From the NCBI RefSeq assembly GCF_024713945.1, contig NC_134680.1, forward strand, positions 4,860,001 through 4,924,000: a DNA stretch of 64,000 bases, read 5' to 3'. Positions 49,955 through 59,571 of this stretch are shown here, in pieces. The DNA is from Dermatophagoides farinae (lineage: Eukaryota > Arthropoda > Arachnida > Sarcoptiformes > Pyroglyphidae). The notes below the pieces were generated by a model that saw only the letters and a list, made by a program, of their open reading frames with translations, was not told the origin of the DNA and made no database searches. The translations under genes were made by a program, and so were the position numbers. Positions within the stretch are counted from its first letter, which is position 1, and each line of letters begins with the position of its first letter.

Positions 49955-51963
49955 TTAATCTACTTCTTCTACGGTTGGACCACCACTATTAGAGCCACCA
50001 TTAGGACCGCCAGTCGGTACACCACCTGGATATGGACCACCAGCACCACCTTGATACAATTTCGTAATAATAGGTCGACAGATTGATTCCAATTCTTTTT
50101 GTTTATCTACGAATTCATCTTTTTCGGCTAATTGATTATTATCTAGCCAGCTAAGTACATCTTTGATTTTATTCAAAATGGTTGTGCGATCATTATCGGA
50201 TATTTTTGTCTTGATAGCATCATCTTCGATGGTATTTTTCATTTGGAATGTATATGATTCCAATGAATTTTTAGCCTGAATTCGAGATTGTTGTCGTTCA
50301 TCTTCTTCACGATATTGTTCAGCTTCATGTACCATTCGTTCAATATCATCTTTTGATAAACGACCTTTATCATTGGTAATAGTGATCTTATTCTGTTTAC
50401 CAGTACTTTTATCCACAGCCGATACATTCAATATACCATTAGCATCAATGTCGAATGTAACTTCGATTTGTGGTATGCCACGTGGTGCTGGCGGTATACC
50501 ATTCAGATCGAATGTACCCAACAGGTTATTATCCTTGGTCATGGCACGTTCACCTTCATATACTTTTATGGTAACACCAGGTTGATTATCGGCGTAGGTG
50601 GTAAATATTTGTGTTTGTTTCGTCGGTATAGTTGTATTACGTTTGATCAATGTTGTCATTACACCTCCAGCCGTTTCGATGCCCAAGGATAATGGAGCAA
50701 CATCTAAGAGAAGTAAATCCTTGACATTTTGTGATGTATCACCAGTCAAAATGGCAGCCTGTACAGCTGCACCATATGCTACGGCTTCATCTGGATTAAT
50801 CGATTTATTCAATTCTTTTCCATTAAAATAATCGGAAAGTAATTTCTGTATTTTTGGAATACGTGTTGAACCGCCAACTAATACGATTTCATCGATGTTT
50901 GTTTTATCCAATTTAGCATCACGCATTGCTTTTTCCACTGGTTCCAATGTTGAACGAAATAGATCCGAACACAATTCTTCGAAACGTGCACGTGTTATTG
51001 TTGAATGAAAATCAATACCTTCATATAATGAATCAATTTCAACCGATGATTGTGTTGATGATGACAGTGTACGTTTAGCACGTTCACAAGCAGTACGAAG
51101 ACGACGTAATGCACGTTTATTTGTTGATAAATCTTTAGAATATTTTCGTTTAAATTCCTGAACAAAATGATTGACCAGGCGATTATCAAAATCTTCACCA
51201 CCAAGATGTGTATCGCCTGCAGTTGATTTGACCTATATCAATATATAAATGTTAAATGAAAATTTAACACAATTAGCAATGTTAGGATGAAAAAAAATTG
51301 AAAATAACTTACCTCAAAAACACCATTATCGATAGCCAAAATGGATACATCGAATGTACCACCACCAAGATCAAATATCAATATATTTTTTTCACCACCT
51401 TTTTTATCCAGACCATAAGCAATAGCAGCAGCAGTAGGTTCATTGATGATACGTAAAACATTCAATCCAGCAATAGCACCAGCATCTTTGGTTGCTTGAC
51501 GTTGTGAATCATTGAAATATGCCGGCACAGTGATAACAGCATCGGTAACTTTATTACCCAAATAACCTTCGGCCGTTTCTTTCATTTTGGTCAATACCAT
51601 TGATGAAATTTCTTCAGGAAAAAATCGTTTTATTTCACCTTTATATTCGACTTCAATTTTTGGTTTTCCACCTTCATTGACCACTTTAAATGGCCAATGT
51701 TTCATATCAGATTGAACGGATGGATCATCAAAACGTCGACCAATTAAACGTTTAGCATCGAATACAGTGTTTGATGGATTCATAGCGACCTGATTTTTGG
51801 CCGCATCACCAATAAGCCGTTCAGTATCGGTAAAGGCAACATAACTTGGTGTTGTACGATTTCCTTGATCATTCGAGATGATTTCCACTTTACCATGTTG
51901 AAAGACACCGACACAAGAATATGTAGTGCCCAAATCGATACCAATTGCAGGTGCTTTCGCCAT
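49955..51963 (-). CDS. Cytosolic heat shock protein 70 (HSP70/HSC70)
   Basis: Two exons (51313-51963 and 49955-51232) encode 642 aa. It is an ATP-dependent chaperone that works with J-proteins and nucleotide exchange factors in cytosol and nucleus. The nucleotide-binding domain has [14 protein letters not shown] near the N-terminus, [14 protein letters not shown] near 195 and [17 protein letters not shown] near 335. The substrate-binding domain follows, then a Gly/Pro tail ending in TVEEVD, the cytosolic TPR-cochaperone signature. A phase-0 intron of 80 nt interrupts after codon 217. Strongly heat-inducible insect Hsp70 genes are usually intronless, so an intron suggests a cognate form, yet the promoter has a good heat-shock element. 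In mites, HSP70 is group 28 allergen; that applies only if the organism is a mite. Confidence 0.97.
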
Positions 51964-52158
51964 TATTTATCGATTCAAATGAAAACAATAATAATAATAA
52001 TAATGATGATGATGATAAAATTCACAAGAAAAATCCAAAATTCTTTTCAACAATATTGTTGAATGAACGAACACAAGAAAAAAAACAATGTTTTTCAATT
52101 AACCACACTGTTCGACAAACAAATTTATTATGATACGTTTTGTTGATTGCAGCAGTTG

Positions 52159-52272
52159 TTTTATAAATATCAAAAACCATATAGCTATATAGCTATAGCT
52201 GTTTAATATTGGAAATATTGCGAATTTTCTCATCAATTCGCGGTCACATTTCTAGAATTTACTCGAAATTTC
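52159..52272 (-). promoter_or_regulatory. HSP70 promoter: TATA box, 18-bp palindrome and heat-shock elements
   Basis: On the minus strand, TATAAAA is at 52159-52165. A heat-shock element at 52250-52272 has alternating TTC, GAA, TAC, GAA and TTC triplets, each separated by 2 bases; only the middle one deviates. A shorter GAA-tt-TTC pair lies at 52222-52229. Between HSE and TATA lies the perfect palindrome TATAGCTATATAGCTATA (52180-52197). The HSE is about 290 bp from the ATG. Heat-shock factor binding is inferred from the consensus. Confidence 0.7.
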
Positions 52273-52273
52273 T

Positions 52274-52304
<31 letters not shown>

Positions 52305-52319
52305 CAGAGAAAAAAGCAT

Positions 52320-52730
52320 GTAGTGTACTATTCGATTTGGTAGTGTACAAATGGTAGTGCACACTACCAAATGTATAAGTACTTAACAATTAGGTAGTGT
52401 ACTATTCGATTTGGTAGTGTACAAATGGTAGTGCACACTACCAAATGTATAAGTACTTAACAATTAGGTAGTGTACTATTCGATTTGGTAGTGTACAAAT
52501 GGTAGTGCACACTACCAAATGTATAAGTACTTAACAATTAGGTAGTGTACATTACTAGTTGGTAGTGTGCAAATGGTAGTGCACACTACCAAATGAATAA
52601 GTACATAACAACTAGGTAGTGTGCAAATGGTAGTGCACACTACCAAATGAATAAGTACTTAACAACTAGGTAGTGTACACGACCTCAGCTAGGTAGTGTA
52701 CACGACCTCAACTAGGTAGTGTACACTATC
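52320..52730. repeat. tandem array of 74-bp units built on GTAGTGTAC
   Basis: Three identical 74-bp units (52320-52393, where the first base is shared with the flank, 52394-52467, 52468-52541) are followed by a diverged 74-bp unit (52542-52615), a 54-bp deletion derivative (52616-52669), two 23-bp units (52670-52715) and a truncated end. Each full unit has three GTAGTG cores; the third forms an inverted repeat, TGGTAGTG-CA-CACTACCA. The array starts 48 bp beyond the HSP70 heat-shock element, after a (CA)n tract. Confidence 0.95.
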
Positions 52731-54240
52731 ATTTTTGAAAGTAGTTTACAACAATTTAAAAAATTACAACATTATAACATTGTCTATGAACGGCATTAAA
52801 TATATTTCATACATGTATTGACTTATAATTGCAACAACTATAAAAATGCCCAATCATCATTCTCTGTTTCAAAAAATTTCAACATTGAATTTTTTCATGT
52901 TCGAAATGTTTAACTTTGATATTTTTTCTATTTTTTTGCCATGGTAAATAGTAAGTAGCTGATTGATTTTTGGAGCAAATATGTAACAATGTTTTGTTGT
53001 TATTAAACATATTGTAAAATATTGGGGCATTTATTCATTTATTTATTAAAATAATAAGATGCGAAGTGTCATGCACTATTGCATCATTTTTTTATAAAAA
53101 ATCAATTAATTAATATTTTTACAAATATCTCTAATATACGTAGATTAATATTGTTTTTTGGAAAAAGATAAAATATTTGAACAAGTTCTGGTTTCCTAAA
53201 AACGAAATGAATATTTTATCGTTTTTGATTTCATATATGTTGAAATTAAAGACGTGACTTTTTTCCCATTAAATCCAAGAGTATGAATAATGGTATGTAT
53301 CTGAATTGATTAATGATAACGACAAATGTCTTTTCGTTTAGTATTTGAGTCTTAGATCGAATTCAATATCGGCTAGATTTCAATCAAAGAGAACCAGATA
53401 AGTTATGTTTTTAAATCATGCTAACAACTGATTTTTTCTTTACTATGTGTTGTAGATTGATTGTTCAATAATTATTTGAACTGTTTGTTTTGTGTATTTC
53501 AATACGAACGTGTTAAGTATAATATAACTATTTTTATTTTACTATTAAAAATTCTTCCTATTTTCAAGTCATAATCAGATTCAGATTTCCGTCGATGTTG
53601 ATGCATTGAATCTCAACCAATTTCAATTTATCAATGACCACGGAAATCAAATCACGTTTGAATCATCGATACAAACACAGGTATTTTTATTTATATTTTT
53701 TTCTAATATTTTTAACTTATTGTAATTTGTTGTTGTTTATTTTTTTTCTTTTTCTTTCTCTTTTTTTTGTAATATTTACATGTTTTTTCCCCTTTTTTTG
53801 TTAAGATATAGGGGTAAATAAAGTTTATTTAAAAAAACAAACAGGTATGTAATTGAATTGAAAATCCACGGTTACAACTAATCCTTTTCAATTATTTAGT
53901 ATAATGCCATGTAGTCAAATCTCTCAATGCCGCTGATATGATTCGAATTGCAATATTAACATATTTTTGGGATTTGTAAACTCGGACATTGTGTTGAAAA
54001 CATTTAGAACTTGGAGAACGGAACAATATATCTTTTCTATTGGACAACAAAAATTCATACCATAAAATGTTGGATTTTGGATCAGCATAATACAATTTGT
54101 GCATTATCATGATATTTTGTTTTTAAAAATAATTTATAATTTATTTATATTCATTTAATTTTACAATAAAATTTAAATTCAATACAAATAATGAAAAGGA
54201 GGTCGAAAGGGTTAAAAAGGGGGAGAGGTCAAAAATCAAA
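52731..54240. other. 1.5-kb segment between two GTAGTG arrays
   Basis: This segment lacks the CAT/CAA microsatellites common elsewhere in the window. It contains an exon-like open frame at 53579-53680 and a 72-codon minus-strand ORF (53892-54110) with no recognised family. No terminal inverted repeats or transposase seen. Confidence 0.45.
53579..53680 (+). other. orphan exon-like ORF (34 codons)
   Basis: ATAATCAG acceptor and CACAG|GTATTT donor flank a 102-nt phase-0 frame reading IQISVDVDALNLNQFQFIND and then HGNQITFESSIQTQ. The composition is ordinary protein, not repeat-derived. No partner exon is identified. It could be a real exon of an unannotated gene or a captured gene fragment. Confidence 0.35.
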
Positions 54241-54436
54241 GTAGTGTACTATTCGATTTGGTAGTGTGCACTATTTTGGTAGTGTACTATTCGATTTGGT
54301 AGTGTGCACTATTTTGGTAGTGTACTATCGATTTTGGTAGTGTACTAGCTGATTTGGTAGTGTACTATCGATTTTGGTAGTGTACTAGCTGATTTGGTAG
54401 TTTCGCCACTCCACTACGATTTAGTAGTGTACACAC
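54241..54436. repeat. second GTAGTG array with 18-20-bp units
   Basis: Eight GTAGTGT units in the order 20, 18, 20, 18, 20, 20, 20, 20 bp end at 54396, followed by a degenerate GTAGT..ACTAC piece and a last GTAGTGTACAC near 54427. The 20-bp unit GTAGTGTACTATTCGATTTG is identical to the start of the 74-bp unit in the first array, in the same orientation. Confidence 0.93.
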
Positions 54437-54522
54437 AAGGCTATTTTTTTTTGTGTGCAAGCCCACAATTCGACAAAAAACGACGCAGACGCACAAACAA
54501 AAATACGCAATAAAAAAAATGA

Positions 54523-54717
54523 ATGAATTACAACCAAAAAAAATTGCCACCTGCCAAACCGGATCATCATCATCATTTGGATTCATCAAATTCAAATTTC
54601 AATTCAACAAGAACAATTGTTGAAATTTATTATCATCTGAATAAAGAATCATCATTTAGGAATGATATATATCGAATTATACAGAATTCGAAAAATGGTC
54701 ATTTTTCAATTTTCTGA
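54523..54717 (+). CDS. possible small protein, 64 aa
   Basis: An ATG in an A-rich context opens a frame reading MNYNQKKLPPAKPDHHHHLD and later TIVEIYYHLNKESSFRNDIY. AATAAA follows near 54739. Another ATG four bases upstream opens a different, shorter frame. No family recognised. It sits directly after the second repeat array. Without a homologue it may be chance. Confidence 0.25.
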   Translation: MNYNQKKLPPAKPDHHHHLDSSNSNFNSTRTIVEIYYHLNKESSFRNDIYRIIQNSKNGHFSIF

Positions 54718-54736
54718 ATTTTAGAATTATACACAA

Positions 54737-55378
54737 TATAATAAATTGAGTTCGACAATGGAATTTTATTCAAAACAACAACACTGGTGAAAAAATAGCA
54801 TTATTATCCTGAATCGATATTATTCGGATTTCTTCGTGTCCTATACGCCCTATAGATGCGCGTGGTTGGTGGTGGTGGTGGTTTATCAACAAAACAAAAC
54901 AAACACTAAAATAATTACATAGTAACGCGGTGACACTTTGGATTTAAAAATAGTATATCATCTCTTTCTCCACTCAATAAAGCTATTAGTGTTTAGCATT
55001 AATAATAAATTACATACATTAAAGCCAGTAAAAAAATAAAACAAAACAAAACATTGCCAATTTTCTTGATTTGATTTCGGCTCTGAAATTTTGAAACAGA
55101 AATTTAAACCAATTTCGATCATATGATGATGATGTCTATGGAGAAAACTAAATTATGGAACAAAGTTCAAAATAAAAACAATTTCATTATCATTAATCGG
55201 ATAATTACTTATATGATGGTGATGATGATTTATCGTCCTCATGAGATAATAAAACAATGATGAGAACAATAAAATTTTGTCCTCAGAAAAAAAATTAATG
55301 TCGATCATTTTGTCATTTTGGAGATCTGAAAATTATTGTTAACACAACAAAAAAAAAAACAAAAATTGAAATCGAATC
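54737..55378. other. spacer before the four-helix membrane protein gene
   Basis: AT-rich and non-coding. It has a short GGTGGT tract near 54870 and ATG triplets near 55123 and 55214. No gene seen. Confidence 0.5.
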
Positions 55379-55940
55379 ATGGCTGAACCACATTCGATAT
55401 CATCAATGTTACAATGCAAAAAATGGACATTAAGTTTACTATGCATAGCAAGAATCATTCTATGTATCATATTGACCGTATTGGAAATACAACAATCATC
55501 ATCATCATCATCATCATCGATATATGATTTGTTGGAACAATTGGCCACTGTTCATGGTGAAACTGTAAGATCCCATGATGATTTGATTTCAAAATTTCTA
55601 TATTTTCAATAATAAAAATTAGGAAGCGATTCGTATTTCATTGATTCTATTCACCATCGTTACCATATTGATCCTTGTGATCGGTATATGTGGTGTTTAT
55701 TTGGAAAATTATTCCATTTCCATCACATTTGGTTCAATCATTTTCCTTGTCATATTCATTGATGCTGATCTGGCTCTTTTTTATAATCGTATCAATTTCA
55801 TCGGTTTTATAATGACCATTTTTGTATTGACGGCCAATATTTGGATCAATCCAGATTTGGAACATATTTTATCACAACGACGATTACAAAGAAATCTAGT
55901 GATTAATCATGGTGGAATCAATCATGGTTTTAAAAATTGA
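55379..55940 (+). CDS. unrecognised four-transmembrane protein (167 aa)
   Basis: Two exons (55379-55564, 55623-55940) with a 58-nt intron. Hydrophobic segments fall at about residues 17-38 (LSLLCIARIILCIILTV), 66-88 (LILFTIVTILILVIGICGVY), 93-113 (ISITFGSIIFLVIFI) and 117-134 (IGFIMTIFVLTANIWI). The first extracytoplasmic loop carries a poly-Ser run from TCA repeats; the C-terminus is basic and short (QRRLQRN). The layout is tetraspan-like, but no CCG motif or large second loop is present, so it is not a tetraspanin. It has its own AATAAA cluster at 55965-55978. Family unknown. The splice junction restores one continuous helix-rich frame, which supports a real gene. Confidence 0.6.
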
Positions 55941-55964
55941 TTAAAATCCGAATTTTATTGTTCA

Positions 55965-55978
55965 AATAAATAAATAAA
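55965..55978 (+). terminator. poly(A) signals of the four-helix protein gene
   Basis: Three overlapping AATAAA hexamers begin 24 bases after the stop codon. Confidence 0.6.
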
Positions 55979-56012
55979 AAATGTTTTCGAGTAAATATCA
56001 AAATTGTGGGTT

Positions 56013-56117
56013 AAAATAGCCAAATTGAAAATAGCCAAAGCAGAAAATAGCCAAATCTGGAAAATAGCCAAATATTGAAAATAGCCAAATCTGCAAATAG
56101 CAAAAGCAGAAAATAGA
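56013..56117. repeat. minisatellite with AAAATAGCCAAA core
   Basis: Six to seven imperfect 15-17-bp units share the core AAAATAGCCAAA followed by variable tails (TTG, GCAG, TCTGG, TATTG, TCTGC). Unlike the triplet repeats elsewhere, this is a complex unit. Confidence 0.85.
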
Positions 56118-56211
56118 AAATTCTTTCTCAACTTCCATTTCCTTTAGTCGATCTTTATTTGTGTTATTAACCAAATTATGTTTTCCTTCAAAAAAACAAA
56201 AATTGGATCGT

Positions 56212-56329
56212 TCCAAGTGGAACTAGAGTCAAAAAAGAAAATTACCAGTTTTATCTGAATTATTAAAATCATTTTTCTTACCATCATATAAAGGTAATTT
56301 TCCGGAATTTGTAAGTTCCACCACTTGGA
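56212..56329. repeat. fold-back (MITE-like) element with nested inverted arms
   Basis: Outer arms TCCAAGTGGAACT (56212-56224) and AGTTCCACCACTTGGA (56314-56329) are complementary apart from a 3-nt insertion. Inner arms GAAAATTACC (56237-56246) and GGTAATTTTC (56293-56302) match perfectly. The element spans 118 bp. Confidence 0.65.
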
Positions 56330-58495
56330 TGAGGGGGGGATCAGAAAAAATTGTTATTTCGAAATACAAATTGAAATGTGGAATAATATAAACCGAAATG
56401 AAGAAAAAGACACAAAGTTCAGTTTAATAATAAAGTAACAAAAATAATAATTTGATTAGTTTTAACTAATCAATTTATAACCTGGGACGATTTAATAGCA
56501 GATTAATCGGACCAGGTTCAGCCCGAAAATAAAAAAGTAAAAATTAAGAGAGTGTGCATACGACGACGTCATTATTGTTGATAATAAATTAAAATTTTTC
56601 TTTATTGATCAAAGTTTTAAAAATAATGCGAAATCAAATTTCATTCAGTACAAACGGTTTACGAAATAACTGCTTTGAATAATATATTTTTCTTCATTGT
56701 GGAACTCCATTGGTGATAATATCTCAACGAAACAAAACACAGAAACACAAAAATGAAATATTAAATTTAGTTTATTAATCGGTTGTCTTTCTTTCCACGT
56801 GTAATTGAACAATAATCGTTTTTTAAAAAGAATAAATGTTACAAATGTGAGTTTTCGAAAAATAGAACTAAAACAATTCGATTTTTATATTATAAGCTTT
56901 AAAAAAATAGAAATCGAACAATTTGGTTATATGCGAAAAATTTTTCACTACATAGTGGTGTGAACAATGAACAAGCAACATTGAAAAAATTTGACGTCGA
57001 TGTATGGTGATAGAAATACAGAAATTTTCTTCATTCTTCATAGAGAATTTGGTGTCGTATTCGGAACGTTTTTCGTAATTTTTGATGTTTAATGGATTCG
57101 AAACATCCGATGTTATCACTATAATGATGTTTCGAATACATTCTTCTTGTGTATAATTCAAAGTTTGCTTTAAATTTTTTCAATTTGGCATTATATTTTT
57201 TATGGATTTTGGTGTTTCTTTTAGCACATTTGAAATGATTCGACAAGTTGTGATTCATTCGTATTTTCAGCAGTCATTTTTAAATCGTTAATTTTATGCT
57301 GTTTTTGTATTTCATCTACCCAATGGGATCATGATTATGTTCTTTTTTTTCAATGAATAGTGTTTCCATTATTCCATTGCCGTTTACTATTATTCGTTTT
57401 TTACAAAAACGTTGGTTACATTTATAATATATTGTGTCGCTACATTTTTGAAATCAATATTTAATATAAAATATGTACGGAACTGTGTTTCTAGCGCTTT
57501 TAAGTGATCGATAATAATTTTTGCAATAAAAGTTTTACAATGATTTTTCTCAATTAAAATTTATATATATATAATCTTAAGACTTTAGAGTCTAAAAAAA
57601 ACGACCAAACCAAAAGTAAAGACCAAAGACCAAAGACCAAAGTTTAGACCATACTCGATAGTTCTTGCCATTAAAAATCACTAAACGATTTTTAACTTTT
57701 TCAAGTGAATTCAACATATTATTAAACGATTCCATTTTAAATTCGAAAAATTTCAAAATAACACATACAAAATTAAAAGTTCAGTCTCATAATCTGTGAA
57801 AAACTATACAAAACTGTTAAGCTTATTTTGTAAGATTAAAGCATATGTATAAATAAATAGTATTATTATACTATTGTTGTTAGTAAAATTACATAATCAA
57901 ATATTTACAACATGGGTGATGGTATATTTTTTACCTTTTTGGGAGTTTATAAAATTTTGGCCATCATGATCATCATTATTTTCATTATTACTATATTCGA
58001 TGCTGGCACCAAGAATAATTTCATCCATTGTTTGTATGTGTGTGTGTGTGTGTATGTCGAAATCGAAATCAAAAATGGCGAACAAAATCAAAATAATGAA
58101 TATTAAGCCAGTTTTTTTTTATTTGGACAAAAAAGAAAATGAAAATGTATAAGTAAGAAAATGCATTTCATCATGAACAGGAACAAATGGAACAACAGGA
58201 ACAAATGTGTGTTGTGAAATGGCCTTTCATATAAAATGTGTTATTTTTCGCTATTTTTTTTATTGCGCTAATTTATTTAGCTATCTTTCATCATTGGCTC
58301 ATTTCAATGATTGGCTATTTTTTCCATATCACAACCAATATTAACATCTGTCGACTGTTGTGCCATCTGACAATAGTCGTGGAAAACTTTTTTTGTAAAC
58401 AGATTTATCGAAACGCAATAAAATTGCATCATTATTCGAATGAATTGCAATTTTTATCACTCAATAATAAAAAAAATTTCAAATAAAATCAAGAA
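56330..58495. other. decayed, microsatellite-poor region
   Basis: No supported gene. Two overlapping minus-strand ORFs (57258 to 57031 and 57161 to 56868) in different frames have ordinary composition and may be relics of one reading frame; no family is recognised. An imperfect stem lies at 56480-56519 (AACCTGG/CCAGGTT). An ACCAAAG tandem tract lies at about 57614-57645. A short hydrophobic ORF at 57912 looks accidental. Confidence 0.4.
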
Positions 58496-58983
58496 ATGTC
58501 TTCAAATTGTGGTCACGAATCTAATATGATGGATGAACATCAGAATGGTCATCAGAAAACACGTGTCGAAGTTCGTAACCAAGCATTGGAATTGAATAGA
58601 AAACGTAATCAATTGGAAAATGAAATCAAAGAATTTATGGCCATTTTACAATCGGTAATTTTTCAATTAAATAATTCATTCATTTAAATTGGTTATCTTT
58701 GGTTTTTTCTCTCTTTTTTTTTCATGAAGCAAGGTGTTGGTTTGACCGAATCATTAGTCGATTCTGAAGGTTTTCCACGTAATGATATCGATATCAATTT
58801 GGTTCGAACGGCACGAAATCGAATCATATGTAAATGTTTTTTTTTCTTCATTCAAAATTATTCCAACAATAATCTTTTTTTTTTCTTTCAAATCTAGGTC
58901 TCCAAAATGATCTTCGTGCATTGATGCGTCAGATTGAAGATAGTCTTTCGGATTATTTTGTTGCCAGTACAAATGAACAATAA
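58496..58983 (+). CDS. PSMD9: 26S proteasome assembly chaperone PSMD9/p27-like, lacking the PDZ domain
   Basis: Three exons (58496-58654, 58730-58829, 58898-58983) encode 114 aa. PSMD9 (p27, yeast Nas2) is an assembly chaperone for the proteasome base; its N-terminal coiled helices and C-terminal PDZ domain contribute to binding RPT5. Here the N-terminal signature is clear: GVGLTESLVDSEGFPRNDI, VRTARNRIIC and LQNDLRALMRQIEDSL, matching the human DCEGYPR/VRTARHNIICLQND pattern. The protein then ends (SDYFVASTNEQ, stop), with AATAAA overlapping the stop at 58979-58984. No PDZ-coding exon is visible downstream. Vertebrate PSMD9 is about 220 aa, so roughly half is missing. Splicing phases are consistent and the frame is clean, so this looks like a genuine short protein, not a pseudogene. 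Confidence 0.85.
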
Positions 58984-59557
58984 ATGAATAAATCAAAAAA
59001 AATTTTCAATCAATCAAACAAAACATCATTTTCGTTCAATTGTAATTTGTTGTTTGTTATATTCACAAAAATTTGAAACAATTTATCTAAACAATTCTCG
59101 AATTGGAAAATGATAGACATATGCTGAGCTAAACACCATTGTTGGCTGGCCTTAATTCTGCTGAATAAGTCAGAAATCTTATAATGTAAATATTTAAAGA
59201 ATCGTGAACCCAACAACGACAACAACAACAAGAGTTTAAGTTTCGAATAACTTTTTTCTCTTTGGTCCATTGAAGAAGAAAAATGTTTTTTTTTCGTTTA
59301 TTTTTAGAATGTAAATAACCAACAGCCACCACTACCATATGGATACAAATTGGTTTGTTCAAATCATATAAAACTGTGTAATAATTTAGAAAATCTATAA
59401 TCATACGATTACCCATCAATCGATCGATCGATGAATCAGTCATAAATCGAAAGAATCTTTGAAATCACAACAACATTCAGTGGATGATTCATTTTTTGTG
59501 AAAAAAAATAATCAACAAGTTGTCACACATCACAGATGTTATTGTTTGGTTGATTGA

Positions 59558-59571
59558 GTGACAATTGTCAC
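59558..59571. repeat. 14-bp perfect palindrome
   Basis: GTGACAATTGTCAC shares its 12-bp core with the palindrome at 4392-4407. Confidence 0.7.

Noticed and set aside
52320-52730. CRISPR-like array
   Set aside because: Units are contiguous 74-bp tandem copies without unique spacers, in a eukaryotic genome.
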